Positions 1 to 8,797 of a stretch of 10,000 nucleotides of DNA are shown here, one piece after another (positions within the stretch are counted from its first letter, which is position 1; every line of letters begins with the position of its first letter). The stretch lies in the NCBI GenBank assembly GCA_015657535.1, contig JADHZB010000651.1, positions 2,334-12,333 on the forward strand. The letters are read 5' to 3'. This DNA is from Nephromyces sp. MM_2019 (Eukaryota; Apicomplexa; Aconoidasida; Nephromycida). The translations under genes were made by a program, and so were the position numbers. The notes beneath the pieces were generated by a model. The model saw nothing but the letters and a program-made list of their open reading frames with translations, did no database searches and was not told the origin of the DNA.

Positions 1-31
1 TTTTAAATTTTATTTATTTTTTTTTTTGTAG

Positions 32-1639
32 AAAACTTCAACAAGATGGAGTTACAACCTGCTGTATTTGAAAAAGATGATGATTCCAATTTTCATATAG
101 CGTTTATAACAGCGTGTGCAAATCTTCGAGCACGAAATTATAAAATAGAAGAGTGTAATTTTCATAAGGCAAAAATGATTGCTGGTAAAATTATCCCTGC
201 TATTGCTACTACAACAGCAATGGTAAGTGGATTAGTTTGTTTGGAACTTTACAAATTGATTTATAAAACAAATTGGAAAATTGAAGAATTTCGTAATGGA
301 TTTATTAACTTATCTGAGCCCCTCATTATCTTATCTGAGCCTGTGCCTGCTGCTAAAATTGTTGATAAGGTTATTTATAATGCTCATGTTTATAATGATT
401 AATTACTGTGTAAAAATGTGTATATATATATGTATGTTGGAAAAAATAATTAAAATTGGTGTGTAAATTCTTTTTATCTATATCTATGTATGTATAAGCA
501 TTTGCGGATTATCTTTTTGTATATATATATATATATATAATCATAAGTTAATTGTGTATGTGTAAGAATGAGGGATTATGTAGAATGTTTATATATACTA
601 TTTTTGATATATTCTATATATGTTAATATAAATATATTATTTTATATAAATTTATATAAACGTCATTTAATGAAATATATGATTATATTTATCATTATAT
701 CATACATATAATGATTTAGATATAAATATATCTTTTTTATCAAAAATTAACACTTATTTACTTAAATTATTCAAATTTTAAATTATACCAATTTAGCAAT
801 TTGATCCAATTGCATATGGCCCTGTTAAAGCTAGACCTAAGGGTTTCACATCTTGGGATAAAATTATTTTCAAGAAAGGTTTGTATTAGATGTTTGATAT
901 AAATTAAATGACATATTTACCTATAATAAAAAATTGAAAACAATTTATGTACATACAACTTATTTTGAATAAAAAATTATACTTTATTATATTATTCTTA
1001 GATAATGCAACCGTCCAAGATTTGTTGACTTTTTTCAAGGAAGAATATGATATGGAAATATCAATTATTTCCTGTAAAAACGCATGCCTTTATTCATCCT
1101 TTTTCCCTAAAAATCGAAAAGAAAGGATCAATATGCCTATTTTTGAGGTAAACATAACAATATCCTTTTGTTGGTTTGATTGTTTAGTTTCAGATAAACA
1201 TACACATAATTCAAGAAAATTATTTCTAGTACATAATATGTGTATTTTGCGTATTATACATACATTATAGATTTAAGAATTTTCTACTAACCTAAGAAAA
1301 TATCATATAACCTATATATTAATATAATATATATATATGTTGTAAAATGACCCAAAAAAACTCACACATTTCATTCTCTTGCTTTATATAAGGAATAAAG
1401 AATTAATCTCCAATATTAACCTGAACTTTATTGTTAAATCATTATTTTAAGACATAATAACTTATTTTTTCTCAAATCTTTGTCAATTTTTTTTTTTGTT
1501 GATTATTTAGCTCTATCAAATGATTTCTAAAACCACTATTGACCCAAAAATAAAATTCTTATGCCTTGAAGTGACTGGAAGTGATATTAATGAAGGTGTT
1601 GATGTTATCACACCTTCTATCAAATTCATTTTCAAGTAA
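32..1639 (+). CDS. UBA1: Ubiquitin-activating enzyme E1, C-terminal part (last four exons, 5' end outside window)
   Basis: The E1 enzyme adenylates ubiquitin with ATP, takes it onto a cysteine as a thioester and passes it to E2 enzymes; it acts in cytosol and nucleus. I join four exons: 32..369, 797..878, 1002..1147 and 1511..1639, giving 230 residues to a TAA stop. All junctions are GT...AG and phase-consistent (0, 1, 0); the first exon starts two bases into a codon after a T-rich tract ending GTAG. The first exon carries the E1 signatures [17 protein letters not shown] and [11 protein letters not shown] followed by GLVCLELYK, typical of the end of the second adenylation domain. The later exons give the ubiquitin-fold domain with TSWDKIIF and LYSSFFP. 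The ATG at 46 is an internal methionine, since coding sequence continues upstream (NFNK) and the family is about 1,000 residues long. The catalytic cysteine is outside the window. UBA1 is preferred over UBA6 or other E1-like proteins, but that choice is less certain than the family. Confidence 0.93.
370..1510 (+). other. Introns of the E1 gene (370..796, 879..1001, 1148..1510)
   Basis: Three introns of 427, 123 and 363 bp interrupt the E1 coding sequence. Donors read GTTATT, GTTTGT and GTAAAC; acceptors read ATTTAG, TCTTAG and ATTTAG. They are strongly AT-rich and contain a (TA)n run at about 519..539. I see no convincing exon hidden in the two longer introns, and the protein aligns in my reading with the E1 family without a missing block. 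Open frames running across the junctions (for example into 370..402 and 1148..1270) are read-through of exons into introns. Confidence 0.85.
519..539. repeat. (TA)n microsatellite in E1 intron
   Basis: An uninterrupted TA dinucleotide run of about 20 bp inside the first visible E1 intron. Simple repeat with no sign of function. Confidence 0.9.
854..1636 (+). other. Ubiquitin-fold (E2-recruiting) domain of the E1, spread over exons 2 to 4
   Basis: This is the C-terminal domain that docks E2 enzymes for ubiquitin transfer. It starts near TSWDKIIF in the 797..878 exon (the W-D pair matches the usual WTxWD entry to this domain), continues through [20 protein letters not shown] and LYSSFFP in 1002..1147, and ends with the terminal strand PSIKFIFK in 1511..1639. 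The stretch LYSSFFP followed by a basic KERI segment matches the family pattern of a tyrosine and paired phenylalanines before a K-E-R motif. Sequence is more divergent here than in the adenylation part, as is usual in the family. Confidence 0.85.
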
Positions 1640-2301
1640 AAGACATTCTACAAATGTTATACACTAAGATAATTTTTTCAAAAAATCTAAAACAAATCAG
1701 CTAGAAGTTTGGTTTTTTATTTTTTTTCAAATTCATCTATATATTCAGATAGATGGTAAGTAGCATATTTGGCTTTTAAAATTTCTTGTTAAGTGTAATG
1801 AATTCATTATTTATTTCAATTCATCCATCACTTTTGCTAACACAACATACTAAACTATTATTAATATTGTTTTACATTTGGATTTTTATTCAAAATATGT
1901 TAAACTGGATTAGCTCTCCTTCTTAACTATTAAACAAAAAAATTGAGAATTTCTTGCAAACACCAAGTTTTTCATCCTTAAACAAAAAAATTTTTCTTTA
2001 TATATTTTATTTTTGATACCTTTTACTGACAATTTTAAAGACAGAATCCAAGAGAAAAAAAATTGTGGATACATAATCATTTCATTTTATATCTTGAAAT
2101 TTAGATAGGATACTATTTATTTTCATGTTCATCAACTCTGTTAATTATTAATATTTAAATATATTCCCATTTAGTTTTAACAAAATGTAATTTATATTCT
2201 TCACATGTTCTTAAACATTATTCTACAATTTGGTTATCCCCACCTTATAAACAATATATCTGGTTTAGTGGATCACCCAAAAGGTATTATTTATCTAGAA
2301 C
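1640..2301. other. Convergent intergenic spacer
   Basis: About 660 bp lie between the TAA stop of the E1 gene and the TGA stop of the - strand filamin-repeat gene, so the spacer holds both 3' untranslated regions and both polyadenylation regions. It is rich in A/T homopolymer runs. I found no exon-like stretch, no RNA gene and no convincing canonical AATAAA signal near either stop. Confidence 0.75.
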
Positions 2302-2999
2302 TCAAACACTATAACTAGATCCATCCCTCCTTTGTTTTCTCGGAGTCTTTGTAAGCGCCTTTCTTTTACTTATCCACTTACCATAATATTTCTCTGTGGG
2401 ATATCTCATTAGCTCTTTTTCCCCTTTATCATTTGTTGGAAATCTTTCTACATGGCCGGGACGCAAATTAGGTTGTTTGGGCATAGGTGGTGGTTGATCA
2501 GGTACAATTAATTCCGGAGATTCTTTGTAAATTTTATATAACCTTTCAATACCCTTTGGAAGGCTACTTTCTTCTTTTTTAGAAGAAGGTGGAGTATAAA
2601 TCCTAGGCTCCTCTTGAGGAGGTTTTTCATCATCGAATGAAACTTTGACGGTTTCTTTTTTTTCGGTTTTCCCTGATTGTGGTGGTATTCTTGTAGTTGA
2701 GATTATTAAAGAAGGAGATCCTATTTGTATGATGTTTTTCTTCCTTAACATATGTTCTCTCATTTCTTCATCGGTCAAATCCTTTTTATACTCTTTGAAC
2801 AATCTTTGTCGACTTCTAAAACTACCTTCATATAACCAGAATGCAGGGCTATATGGGTTATCAGGCAAAAGAAAATTTTGAGATTGCTTGGTAGGTTTGA
2901 ATGTCGATTCAACTTGATTTTCTTGTGATTTCTGTTTTCCTTTTTCAGACTCTTTTGTCTTTGTGATTACAGGCACATCAATCAGCATTTTCATGAACT
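2302..2999 (-). CDS. Exon 20: large terminal exon, charged and proline-rich tail
   Basis: This 698-nt exon encodes residues 570-801 and ends with TGA. The acceptor CCTACAG at 3000 joins exon 19 in phase 1 and reads EFMKMLIDVPV, so the methionine at 2994 is internal. The tail contains a low-complexity lysine/glutamate/glutamine stretch, a more ordered block with NPYSPAFWLYEGSFRSRQRL and KKDLTDEEMREHML (residues about 617-657), a proline-rich part (DQPPPMPKQPNLRPG) and a basic end (KRKALTKTPRKQRRDG). I do not recognise this region. If the gene model were wrong it could stand as a separate 230-residue ORF, but the clean phase-matched splice argues against that. Confidence 0.85.
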
Positions 3000-5900
3000 C
3001 TGTAGGGGTTTTAATGGATTTTTTTTTAGATATCTATTCATTGTTGTTGTCTTATTTTTTTACCATTTTGCCAGAAATTTGAACCTGCTGCTTCACATAC
3101 ATCAATATCACCCATTGCCATGATTTCACGCCTCAATTGTTTCTTACTGAACAAATTAAAGATAATGATAACATTAAAAAAGTTATATGATGCATATATC
3201 ACTCAGTAATGTACACCCAGTAAGTTGTTAGTAAAAGTTTTTAATGACTCATGTTTGATATTTTTCAACAGCGATTAAAATAGTAGTCATTTTTCCATAA
3301 AAACACTTTTTATAACAGATACAAACTATATTATTGGAAACACCAAAACTCACATATTTTTAATGGTTCTTCTATGTATAGAATTGATCTTAAATTCTAG
3401 TGATGATTTAAATCTTGCAAGTAGTTCTCTATGTATTTTGATTTTATCTGCTAATTCTGCAACATGATCATTTCTACTTGTCTTAAAGTTTTCTAATCTT
3501 TCTGTAAGTTGGCTATGGACCTCAACAATTTTGTCATATTCCTAAATTAGCAAGAAAATGAATCATAAAATATGTTTCAAAATTTAGCACCATTGATAAT
3601 AGAATACTAGTTAGATATGAGTCGGAGTTTTATATCTTTAACTTAGGATTATTATCGTCATTACGTACTTGTTGAAGTTTGATTTCTACTTCCTTTTGTT
3701 GTTCTGGGAGAGACCCCGAACAAAATATCTCATTAAGAACTGGAATTTCTCTAATTTTTCCTTGAGAAAGCGATTGAAATAAACCTTTCATTTCACCTTG
3801 AATCTTGAAAAATAGCAAAAGTTGAAAAAACTCATGAATTTTTAATTGAGAAATTGAAAATATCAAATAAAAGAATTTATTATTGTTGTATCGTTACAAG
3901 GAAATTCATATGAATTCTTCAATTGAAAAAAAATATATTAAAATAAAAAGTATAAAAATGAAAAATGTGTAAATAGAAATTTAGATGTATTCTTTGAAAA
4001 AATTTAATAAATTTTTCAATCTCTATAATAAACATCATATTATTACTAAATACTTAATTTTAAATATTAATATGCTATAAGTATAATTAATTATATTTCA
4101 TTTCACACCTTTGTGGTCCTTTGTGAAATTTCTTCGAAAGAACTTCGACTCCTCATATTTTGTTGATAAATTAGATTTGTTGAAGAGCCATGCAATTTTA
4201 AACAATCTATATAGTCTTTTTGAAAAATCTATGAATTAATAATTATGTTAGGTTTATCTTTATGTGTTAAATCTACTAATCATTCGTTTATGTTTCAATG
4301 AGTTAAACTAATGTTTGTATAAATTTTATATAAAATAATCTAAACTTTATAATTATGAAAACACAGCAATGTCTAGACTGCTATTTTTTCAAATTGTAAA
4401 TTAAATCTTACTTGCTTAGACTTGATTTCATTCAGACATTCCATTAGTAAACGAGAAACATCTATAGCAGAAAAATAAAATAAAATAAGAATAATTTCGG
4501 AAATTTACAATATATAAGTTTTATACTCAATAATATAAATCATTAAGAATAATCTAAACAACAACTTTTTACCTTGGAACTGTATCAGAGAGGATAAATT
4601 CTGCATTGAAGAGTTAAACAAACATGTGTACATTATTAATTTATTTTTAATTTGAATGTTTTACAGATATAAGCTAACCGTGAGAACTAAATTGCATTGA
4701 TTCCCATTCTCATCAAATTGTGTAAATCTTAACTTATCATTTGGAAGGGGAAAGGTAGGACATATTGTGTTAACACTTCTCGGATTAAGCTGATTTATTT
4801 TCCCAACAAGTTTATTAAGGCTTGAAATTGGATTTAAATAATTAACTTTCCAGCTAAAATCCTGTTATATATTATTAAAAAGATTATGGAAACCCTGTTT
4901 ACAAAGACTTGATTGAATTTACATCAATTTAAGTGTTAATGATATCATCATACTAATTTGATAGGCTGTAAACGTTTTCAGTTTTATGTGTTTATACTAA
5001 ATCCACACCTTATTCAAGGAGATGCTTGAATGGATATAACAATGTACATAAATACCTCATCACTTGGGCTACTTTGCAATGGGTTTATAACAGGTTCTTC
5101 AATGAAAGTTTGAGGCCTAAGTGGGGAGCCTTTTATGTGTTTTCCATTATATAGTACTAAATAATTCAATTTTAGAATTTGATTAAACCGAAATACAAGT
5201 AATTTCCACTAATTCAATTGTGCAACTTTTAAATTGACAAAAAAATTACCTTGTATTTCACAAAACGTGTCATACTCTTTGGCTTGCACTTCATAATGAA
5301 CAACTTGCTAAAAAAATATTGGAGTTAACTCAATCAAAAATTTATATTAAATTATCCTAAGCAAACATCTATAATCAAAATTTCTTCAAAGCTTGCATAC
5401 AATTATTTCTAAATTTAACAATAACTAGTAGACAGTAGTCACATTCAAAGTATACAATATACTTCATCATTAGTATAAATCTGATAAAACATTGCTTCAA
5501 GTGTAGAGCATAAAAGCTAATAACATTATTCAAAAATCACTGAGAAATTGTCACTATTCAAATATCCAACAATCCTATTAATAATTAACCTAAAACTCAA
5601 TTCAAATGATTTTCCTTTTTATAACGATAAATAAAATTGAATATTATCAAATACACACTGTAAAATTGTACAACGAAAACTTAAAATCTTATATTAAATG
5701 TTTATCAAAATTGTTACTTTTCCATCTTCCCATTTGAACTCTTGAATGATTTTTGCACCACCTAATCCCTTTATTTCAAATGCTTGATATCTGAAATTAT
5801 ATATATTAATTAAAAGATATTATAAAATATGCCACACCTTAAATTATTCACAGGCTTTTACAAATATTTACCTATATATTGTATTTCCATATTTGTCTCG

Positions 5901-8797
5901 TGGATATATAAATAATTCCTATGGATATATATTTACATGTGTGCGAATGTTGATGTTTTGTGTGTGTGCTATTTTTTAACCTGATTTTATTTGCATTTGT
6001 GTTTATACATGCTTATGTGTGTGTTTACGTTCATGAATGCTTCTGAAAATTTAAGCTAAAGCGATTTATAAATATCTATCATGCATTTTGCCTTACCCTT
6101 CCTATAGTTTTAGATTGTTTAATCAATTCAGGGATATGATCTGATAAAGAAATTCAAGTTTAAAACGCTGCTGTGTAATACAATCATCAAAAACATGTCG
6201 ACAAATGTAAAGAAATCATTTTTTACCTTCAACATAAGTGTTTGTTGAATCAATGGCTGCTGCTTCAATTTCAATTGGATACGGTGAGTCTGAAGAAAAT
6301 TAAAATATGTAAATTAACATTGCAAACATGTTTACTATAATTCTAAGCTCACCTGCAACATGCCAACCATCATATAAAACACTTACAATGTATGATCCAG
6401 AATATATACAACTGTATACACCCTATAAATATATATATGATTTAAGAAACGTTTTCATATGAAATAAATCATAAGCTTTGAATAATTTGAACTTCAAAGC
6501 TATACCAACCTAGACACACACTACATAAAAAATTTATACTGAGTAGATTTATATTTTTTTATTCAATTCACATAAAATTTCTAGCTAACAGGAAATATTT
6601 ATCATATATGTTTATAAGAATTTTAACAATCACCAATAAACCCAACAGATATACCCATATAACTTAACTAAACACACCCATGTCACTCAAACACACACAT
6701 ACACCACATCACCAATCCAAAAGTTACACATGTAACCACCCATACACTCATATAGGAAACAAACATACCCTGTACTCACTACCAAACTTATGTTCAACTA
6801 ATCCATACATCTTTAGTAATTTTTCAGGTTTATCAGTAATTGAAAATTGTTTAAAAAAACTTGGTACTTCGAGTAAATTATTAAATATGTATTTATCAAT
6901 ATAGGCTAATCGTTCTAAGTCTAATTCAAGGCCTGGGAATAAATTTGGGTCAACAGGGCTGATATAAATATTGATAATTGAAGGGTGATCATTTGTTGCT
7001 ATAAATGTCCCAAATTCATCAGTCAGATTGATATTTAGCTACATATATAATAAAGTAAATAGGAAATCTCATGTACACATGGATATATATATATATATAT
7101 ATATTATACAAAGATTCGGATTCTTAGAAATGTTAAAATTTTACACACATATTTAAGGTTTGGTAATGATTATTAGCTCATGCACACCTTTGTTGTTACA
7201 CACATGTTTCAATTTTTTTTAAATTGAAATATTCTAATATTTGAATTCAATCTAATTCCATACATTTATTTAAATATACCTAAACGATAATGATTTGAAC
7301 TAGATACACACAAAAAATAAATACAAATTTTTACTTTAATTTCACACCAAAAACAAATGTGTTTAGATATGTATGTATAAATATAATATATATATTTATT
7401 TTATTAAATTTCAACTCAAATTACCTCCAGTGTTTCCCCTGCCTTACCCCCCATAGTTCCTTTTCCACAAACTAAAAAATTTGGTGGTGATGGCTTGCTT
7501 ATTGAAAATTCTTGTTCTATGTGATATTCTCCACTTTCTAAATCCTAAATCAATATGTGTCAATATATTCATGTATGTCTGTATGTGTTAGTGTGTGTAT
7601 GTTTCTATACTTACTAGCAGTTGTGTGAGTCTGCGAGTATATGTGCTACTCATGCATGTAAATGTGAGAGTAAAATGTAAGTACGAGTAATTCTAGATTA
7701 GCTTGTGTATATGTATGTAAGAGTCCATGAATATATCTAGGGTAGTTGTGTGTAGGTGTATTATCTATACATGAATGAAATCATGATAGTGAGTGTGTAA
7801 AAACATCTATATTACCTTTGGATATAGTACTGGTTTTGGATGCAAATCATCTAGTCTGAGTTATGTAAAAACAATTTATACTCAATATTACACACATTTC
7901 AAATATATATACACTTATTTTATTGTATGTATGAATTTTAAATATAACAAGTTATATATAAATTCAGCCAAATCATCACTACAAATGTACATATTTTGTG
8001 TCATATCTCTAATTAAATATGTCTGTGTGCTTAAAAATTTGTTTTTATAATGTTTTATAGGTATCTTAACTAGTGTATCTAATGATTTACTATGTATATG
8101 TGTGTGTGTGCGATTTTTATAAGCATTTTAACTATTGTAATATATCATTTATTACGTGTAAGTGTGATTTTTGTAAATAAATTAATTATTGTAAATAATT
8201 TATTAGATATGTAAAATGTATTATGTAAATCTGAAAATATGGTTACCTCTTTTTATTTCTTGATTTATTTTGTAATTTATCCAAATTTTTAGCTAGAGGG
8301 TCTAGACATTTCAATCAATACATACATATATATACATTTTTCAAATTACTTACACACATCTACATATTTAAGTGTTTAAAATAGTTTAGAGTCGTATAAC
8401 AATATTAAGTTTATAAGGTGTGTCTAAATAGTATATGCTTTTATACACTCAAACACACACACACATACATGTACATAATCAATCCATCAAGTTAAACTAA
8501 GTTACACACCCATGTGTGTTTGTGTAACTTGTCAAATGTTTTGATATATATGAGTCACGAATTTCACAGACAAGCGCATATATATGCAATTATATATATA
8601 ATTTACATTCAAAAAGCACAGATATGTATCTGTGTGATTTATCTATTTACTCACACACACATATATATGTGTATATGTACATAAATTACATTAAATTACA
8701 CATTTGTCTCGAACAAAAATATATAAAATTTACCCTTTTTTTTAGCATATACTTTAAGGTCCTCATGAAATGAGGGTAAGAGTTCACTCAAAAGCAT
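2302..8797 (-). CDS. Filamin/ABP280-repeat protein with coiled coil, 20 exons, 801 aa
   Basis: Exons in coding order: 8797..8734, 8301..8247, 7855..7816, 7544..7425, 7038..6769, 6422..6353, 6289..6227, 6140..6097, 5918..5872, 5790..5718, 5307..5250, 5156..5056, 4861..4679, 4600..4573, 4461..4412, 4151..4109, 3796..3669, 3541..3354, 3146..3064, 2999..2302. The lengths sum to 2,406 nt, all 19 junctions are GT...AG and phase-compatible, and the joined frame has no internal stop. Residues about 70-216 and 219-318 are filamin-type immunoglobulin-like repeats, 467-555 a probable coiled coil, and 570-801 a charged, proline-rich tail. No signal peptide, membrane segment or calponin-homology domain is seen. 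The ATG at 8797 is chosen because the preceding in-frame DNA is low-complexity with no nearby acceptor. Filamin repeats usually build actin-linked or scaffold proteins; a cytoskeletal scaffold role is inference. I do not recognise the orthologue. A phase-neutral exon could still be missing from a longer intron. Confidence 0.82.
3107..3707 (-). other. Predicted coiled-coil region (exons 17 to 19)
   Basis: Residues about 467-555 are rich in E, K, Q and L with hydrophobics at heptad-like spacing, for example KEVEIKLQQEYDKIVEVHSQ and HVAELADKIKIHRELLARF. The exon 18 to 19 junction uses a strong GTGAGT donor at 3353 and splits an isoleucine codon. Without that splice the frame would end at a TGA (3350..3352), so splicing here decides whether the C-terminal region is made. 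Coiled coils often mediate dimerisation; that role is inferred. Confidence 0.75.
4109..4461 (-). CDS. Exons 15 (4461..4412) and 16 (4151..4109)
   Basis: Exon 15 encodes (D)VSRLLMECLNEIKSKQ, helix-like; its acceptor is CTATAG and its donor GTAAGA. Exon 16 encodes ESKFFRRNFTKDHK, basic, with a GTGTGA donor in phase 1. The acceptor of exon 16 is a GAGGAG tandem, so use of the second AG would drop one glutamate and keep the frame. The pyrimidine tract before it is poor, which makes this the weakest acceptor in the model. The segment leads into the coiled-coil part. Confidence 0.65.
4573..4600 (-). CDS. Exon 14: 28-nt microexon
   Basis: Encodes NLSSLIQFQ plus the first base of an aspartate codon completed by exon 15. 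The acceptor is TCAATGCAG and the donor GTAAAA. It is the shortest exon of the gene and is needed for frame: joining exon 13 (ending phase 0) directly to exon 15 (entering phase 1) would break the reading frame. Confidence 0.65.
4679..4861 (-). CDS. Exon 13: linker after filamin repeat 2
   Basis: A 183-nt, phase 0-0 exon encoding residues 336-396, beginning DFSWKVNYLN and ending DENGNQCNLVLT. It has a GTTAGC donor and a good AACAG acceptor. The composition is protein-like, with FTQFDENGNQC recalling the D-x-x-GN turn of a filamin strand. A third, degenerate immunoglobulin-like unit is possible but too weak to claim. Being phase-neutral, this exon could be skipped without a frameshift. Confidence 0.75.
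5107..6254 (-). other. Filamin repeat 2 (exons 7 to 12)
   Basis: Residues about 219-318. The segment DSTNTYVE and then TIGRELFIYPRDKYGNTIYR fit the filamin pattern G...F-x-I-x-x-RD-x-x-GN. The end, FCEIQVLYNGKHIKGSP, fits the closing strand and the GKHI-x-GSP signature. The repeat is cut by five introns at 6141..6226, 5919..6096, 5791..5871, 5308..5717 and 5157..5249. It is of ordinary length, unlike repeat 1. Exons 8 (44 nt) and 9 (47 nt) are very short but required by both phase and domain continuity. Confidence 0.87.
6261..7496 (-). other. Filamin repeat 1 (exons 4 to 7), with an insertion
   Basis: Residues about 70-216. The opening KPSPPNFLVCGKG and GGKAGETLELNINLTDEFG match the usual start of a filamin repeat (G-x-G, AG-E-x-x-x, then D-x-x-G). 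The close, GVYSCIYSGSYIVSVLYDGW followed by HVADSPYPIEIE, matches the G-x-Y...Y-x-V-x-V-x-Y-x-G...SP-x-P-x-x-V pattern. Between them, residues about 124-176 are extra compared with the usual repeat of about 95 residues. The family assignment rests on these two conserved blocks in the right order. Confidence 0.87.
7083..7104. repeat. (TA)n microsatellite in intron 4
   Basis: An uninterrupted alternating AT run of about 22 bp, directly downstream on the + strand of exon 5 and therefore within intron 4 of the - strand gene. Simple repeat without visible function. Confidence 0.9.
8247..8301 (-). CDS. Exon 2 of the filamin-repeat gene, with a possible alternative acceptor
   Basis: Encodes (D)PLAKNLDKLQNKSRNKK(R), a basic, lysine-rich segment, with a GTAACC donor in phase 2 that fits exon 3 exactly. 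Two AG acceptors nine bases apart (exon start 8301 or 8292) are both in frame; the downstream one would replace DPLA by a single A. An in-frame TGA just upstream shows that the exon cannot extend far. Confidence 0.7.
8499..8530. repeat. Inverted repeat in intron 1
   Basis: AAGTTACAC at 8499..8507 is perfectly complementary to GTGTAACTT at 8522..8530, with a 14-base loop. It could form a short hairpin in the transcript. It lies in DNA rich in TG/CA runs, where such matches arise easily. Confidence 0.6.
8617..8672. repeat. Two further palindromes in intron 1
   Basis: CACAGATA and TATCTGTG flank a TG spacer at 8617..8634, and ACACATATATATGTGT at 8657..8672 is a perfect 16-bp palindrome. Together with the inverted repeat at 8499 they make a small cluster within about 175 bp. 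Function unknown. Confidence 0.6.
8734..8797 (-). CDS. Exon 1 of the filamin-repeat gene with proposed start codon
   Basis: Reads MLLSELLPSFHEDLKVYAKK and one further K, then a GTAAAT donor in phase 1. The composition is clearly protein-like, whereas the in-frame stretch upstream of the ATG is a T-rich run (FFTNFIN). No AG acceptor lies close to the ATG; the nearest candidate is more than 60 bp upstream. An extra 5' exon cannot be excluded, but this is the most economical start. The phase matches exon 2, giving an aspartate codon across the junction. Confidence 0.68.

Larger units (their letters stand above)
3000..8733 (-). other. The 19 introns of the filamin-repeat gene
   Basis: Intron lengths run from 63 bp (6290..6352) to 432 bp (8302..8733). 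Most donors start GTA, with GTGAGC, GTGAGT, GTGTGA and GTTAGC as variants; every acceptor is AG, usually after a T/A-rich tract. Those above 300 bp are 8302..8733, 7856..8246, 7039..7424, 6423..6768, 5308..5717 and 3797..4108. I looked through these and saw no further coding-like stretch with matching phases, only AT-rich DNA, TG/CA-rich tracts and simple repeats. The open frame on the opposite strand at 6680..6904 mostly mirrors exon 5. Confidence 0.75.

Noticed and set aside
281..466. 61-residue + strand ORF
   Set aside because: It overlaps the E1 exon in another frame and runs into an intron.
947..1270. 107-residue + strand ORF as an independent gene
   Set aside because: Only 1002..1147 is E1-like; both flanks are intron sequence read through.
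2645..2881. 78-residue + strand ORF
   Set aside because: It is antisense to the terminal exon of the filamin-repeat gene, which has far better coding character.
2302..2994. The 230-residue - strand ORF as a complete single-exon gene
   Set aside because: A good acceptor immediately upstream joins it in phase to exon 19, and the upstream exons form one long frame, so it is a terminal exon.
6680..6904. 74-residue + strand ORF
   Set aside because: It is antisense to exon 5, and its first part is TG/CA simple sequence.
7816..7850. ATG at 7850 as a start codon of the filamin-repeat gene
   Set aside because: Its frame would enter exon 4 in a phase that meets an immediate TAG stop; the frame giving LDDLHPKPVLYPK is the one that joins.
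7793..8050. 85-residue + strand ORF
   Set aside because: Low-complexity Y/I/K/C-rich translation of AT-rich intron DNA; it overlaps exon 3 in antisense.
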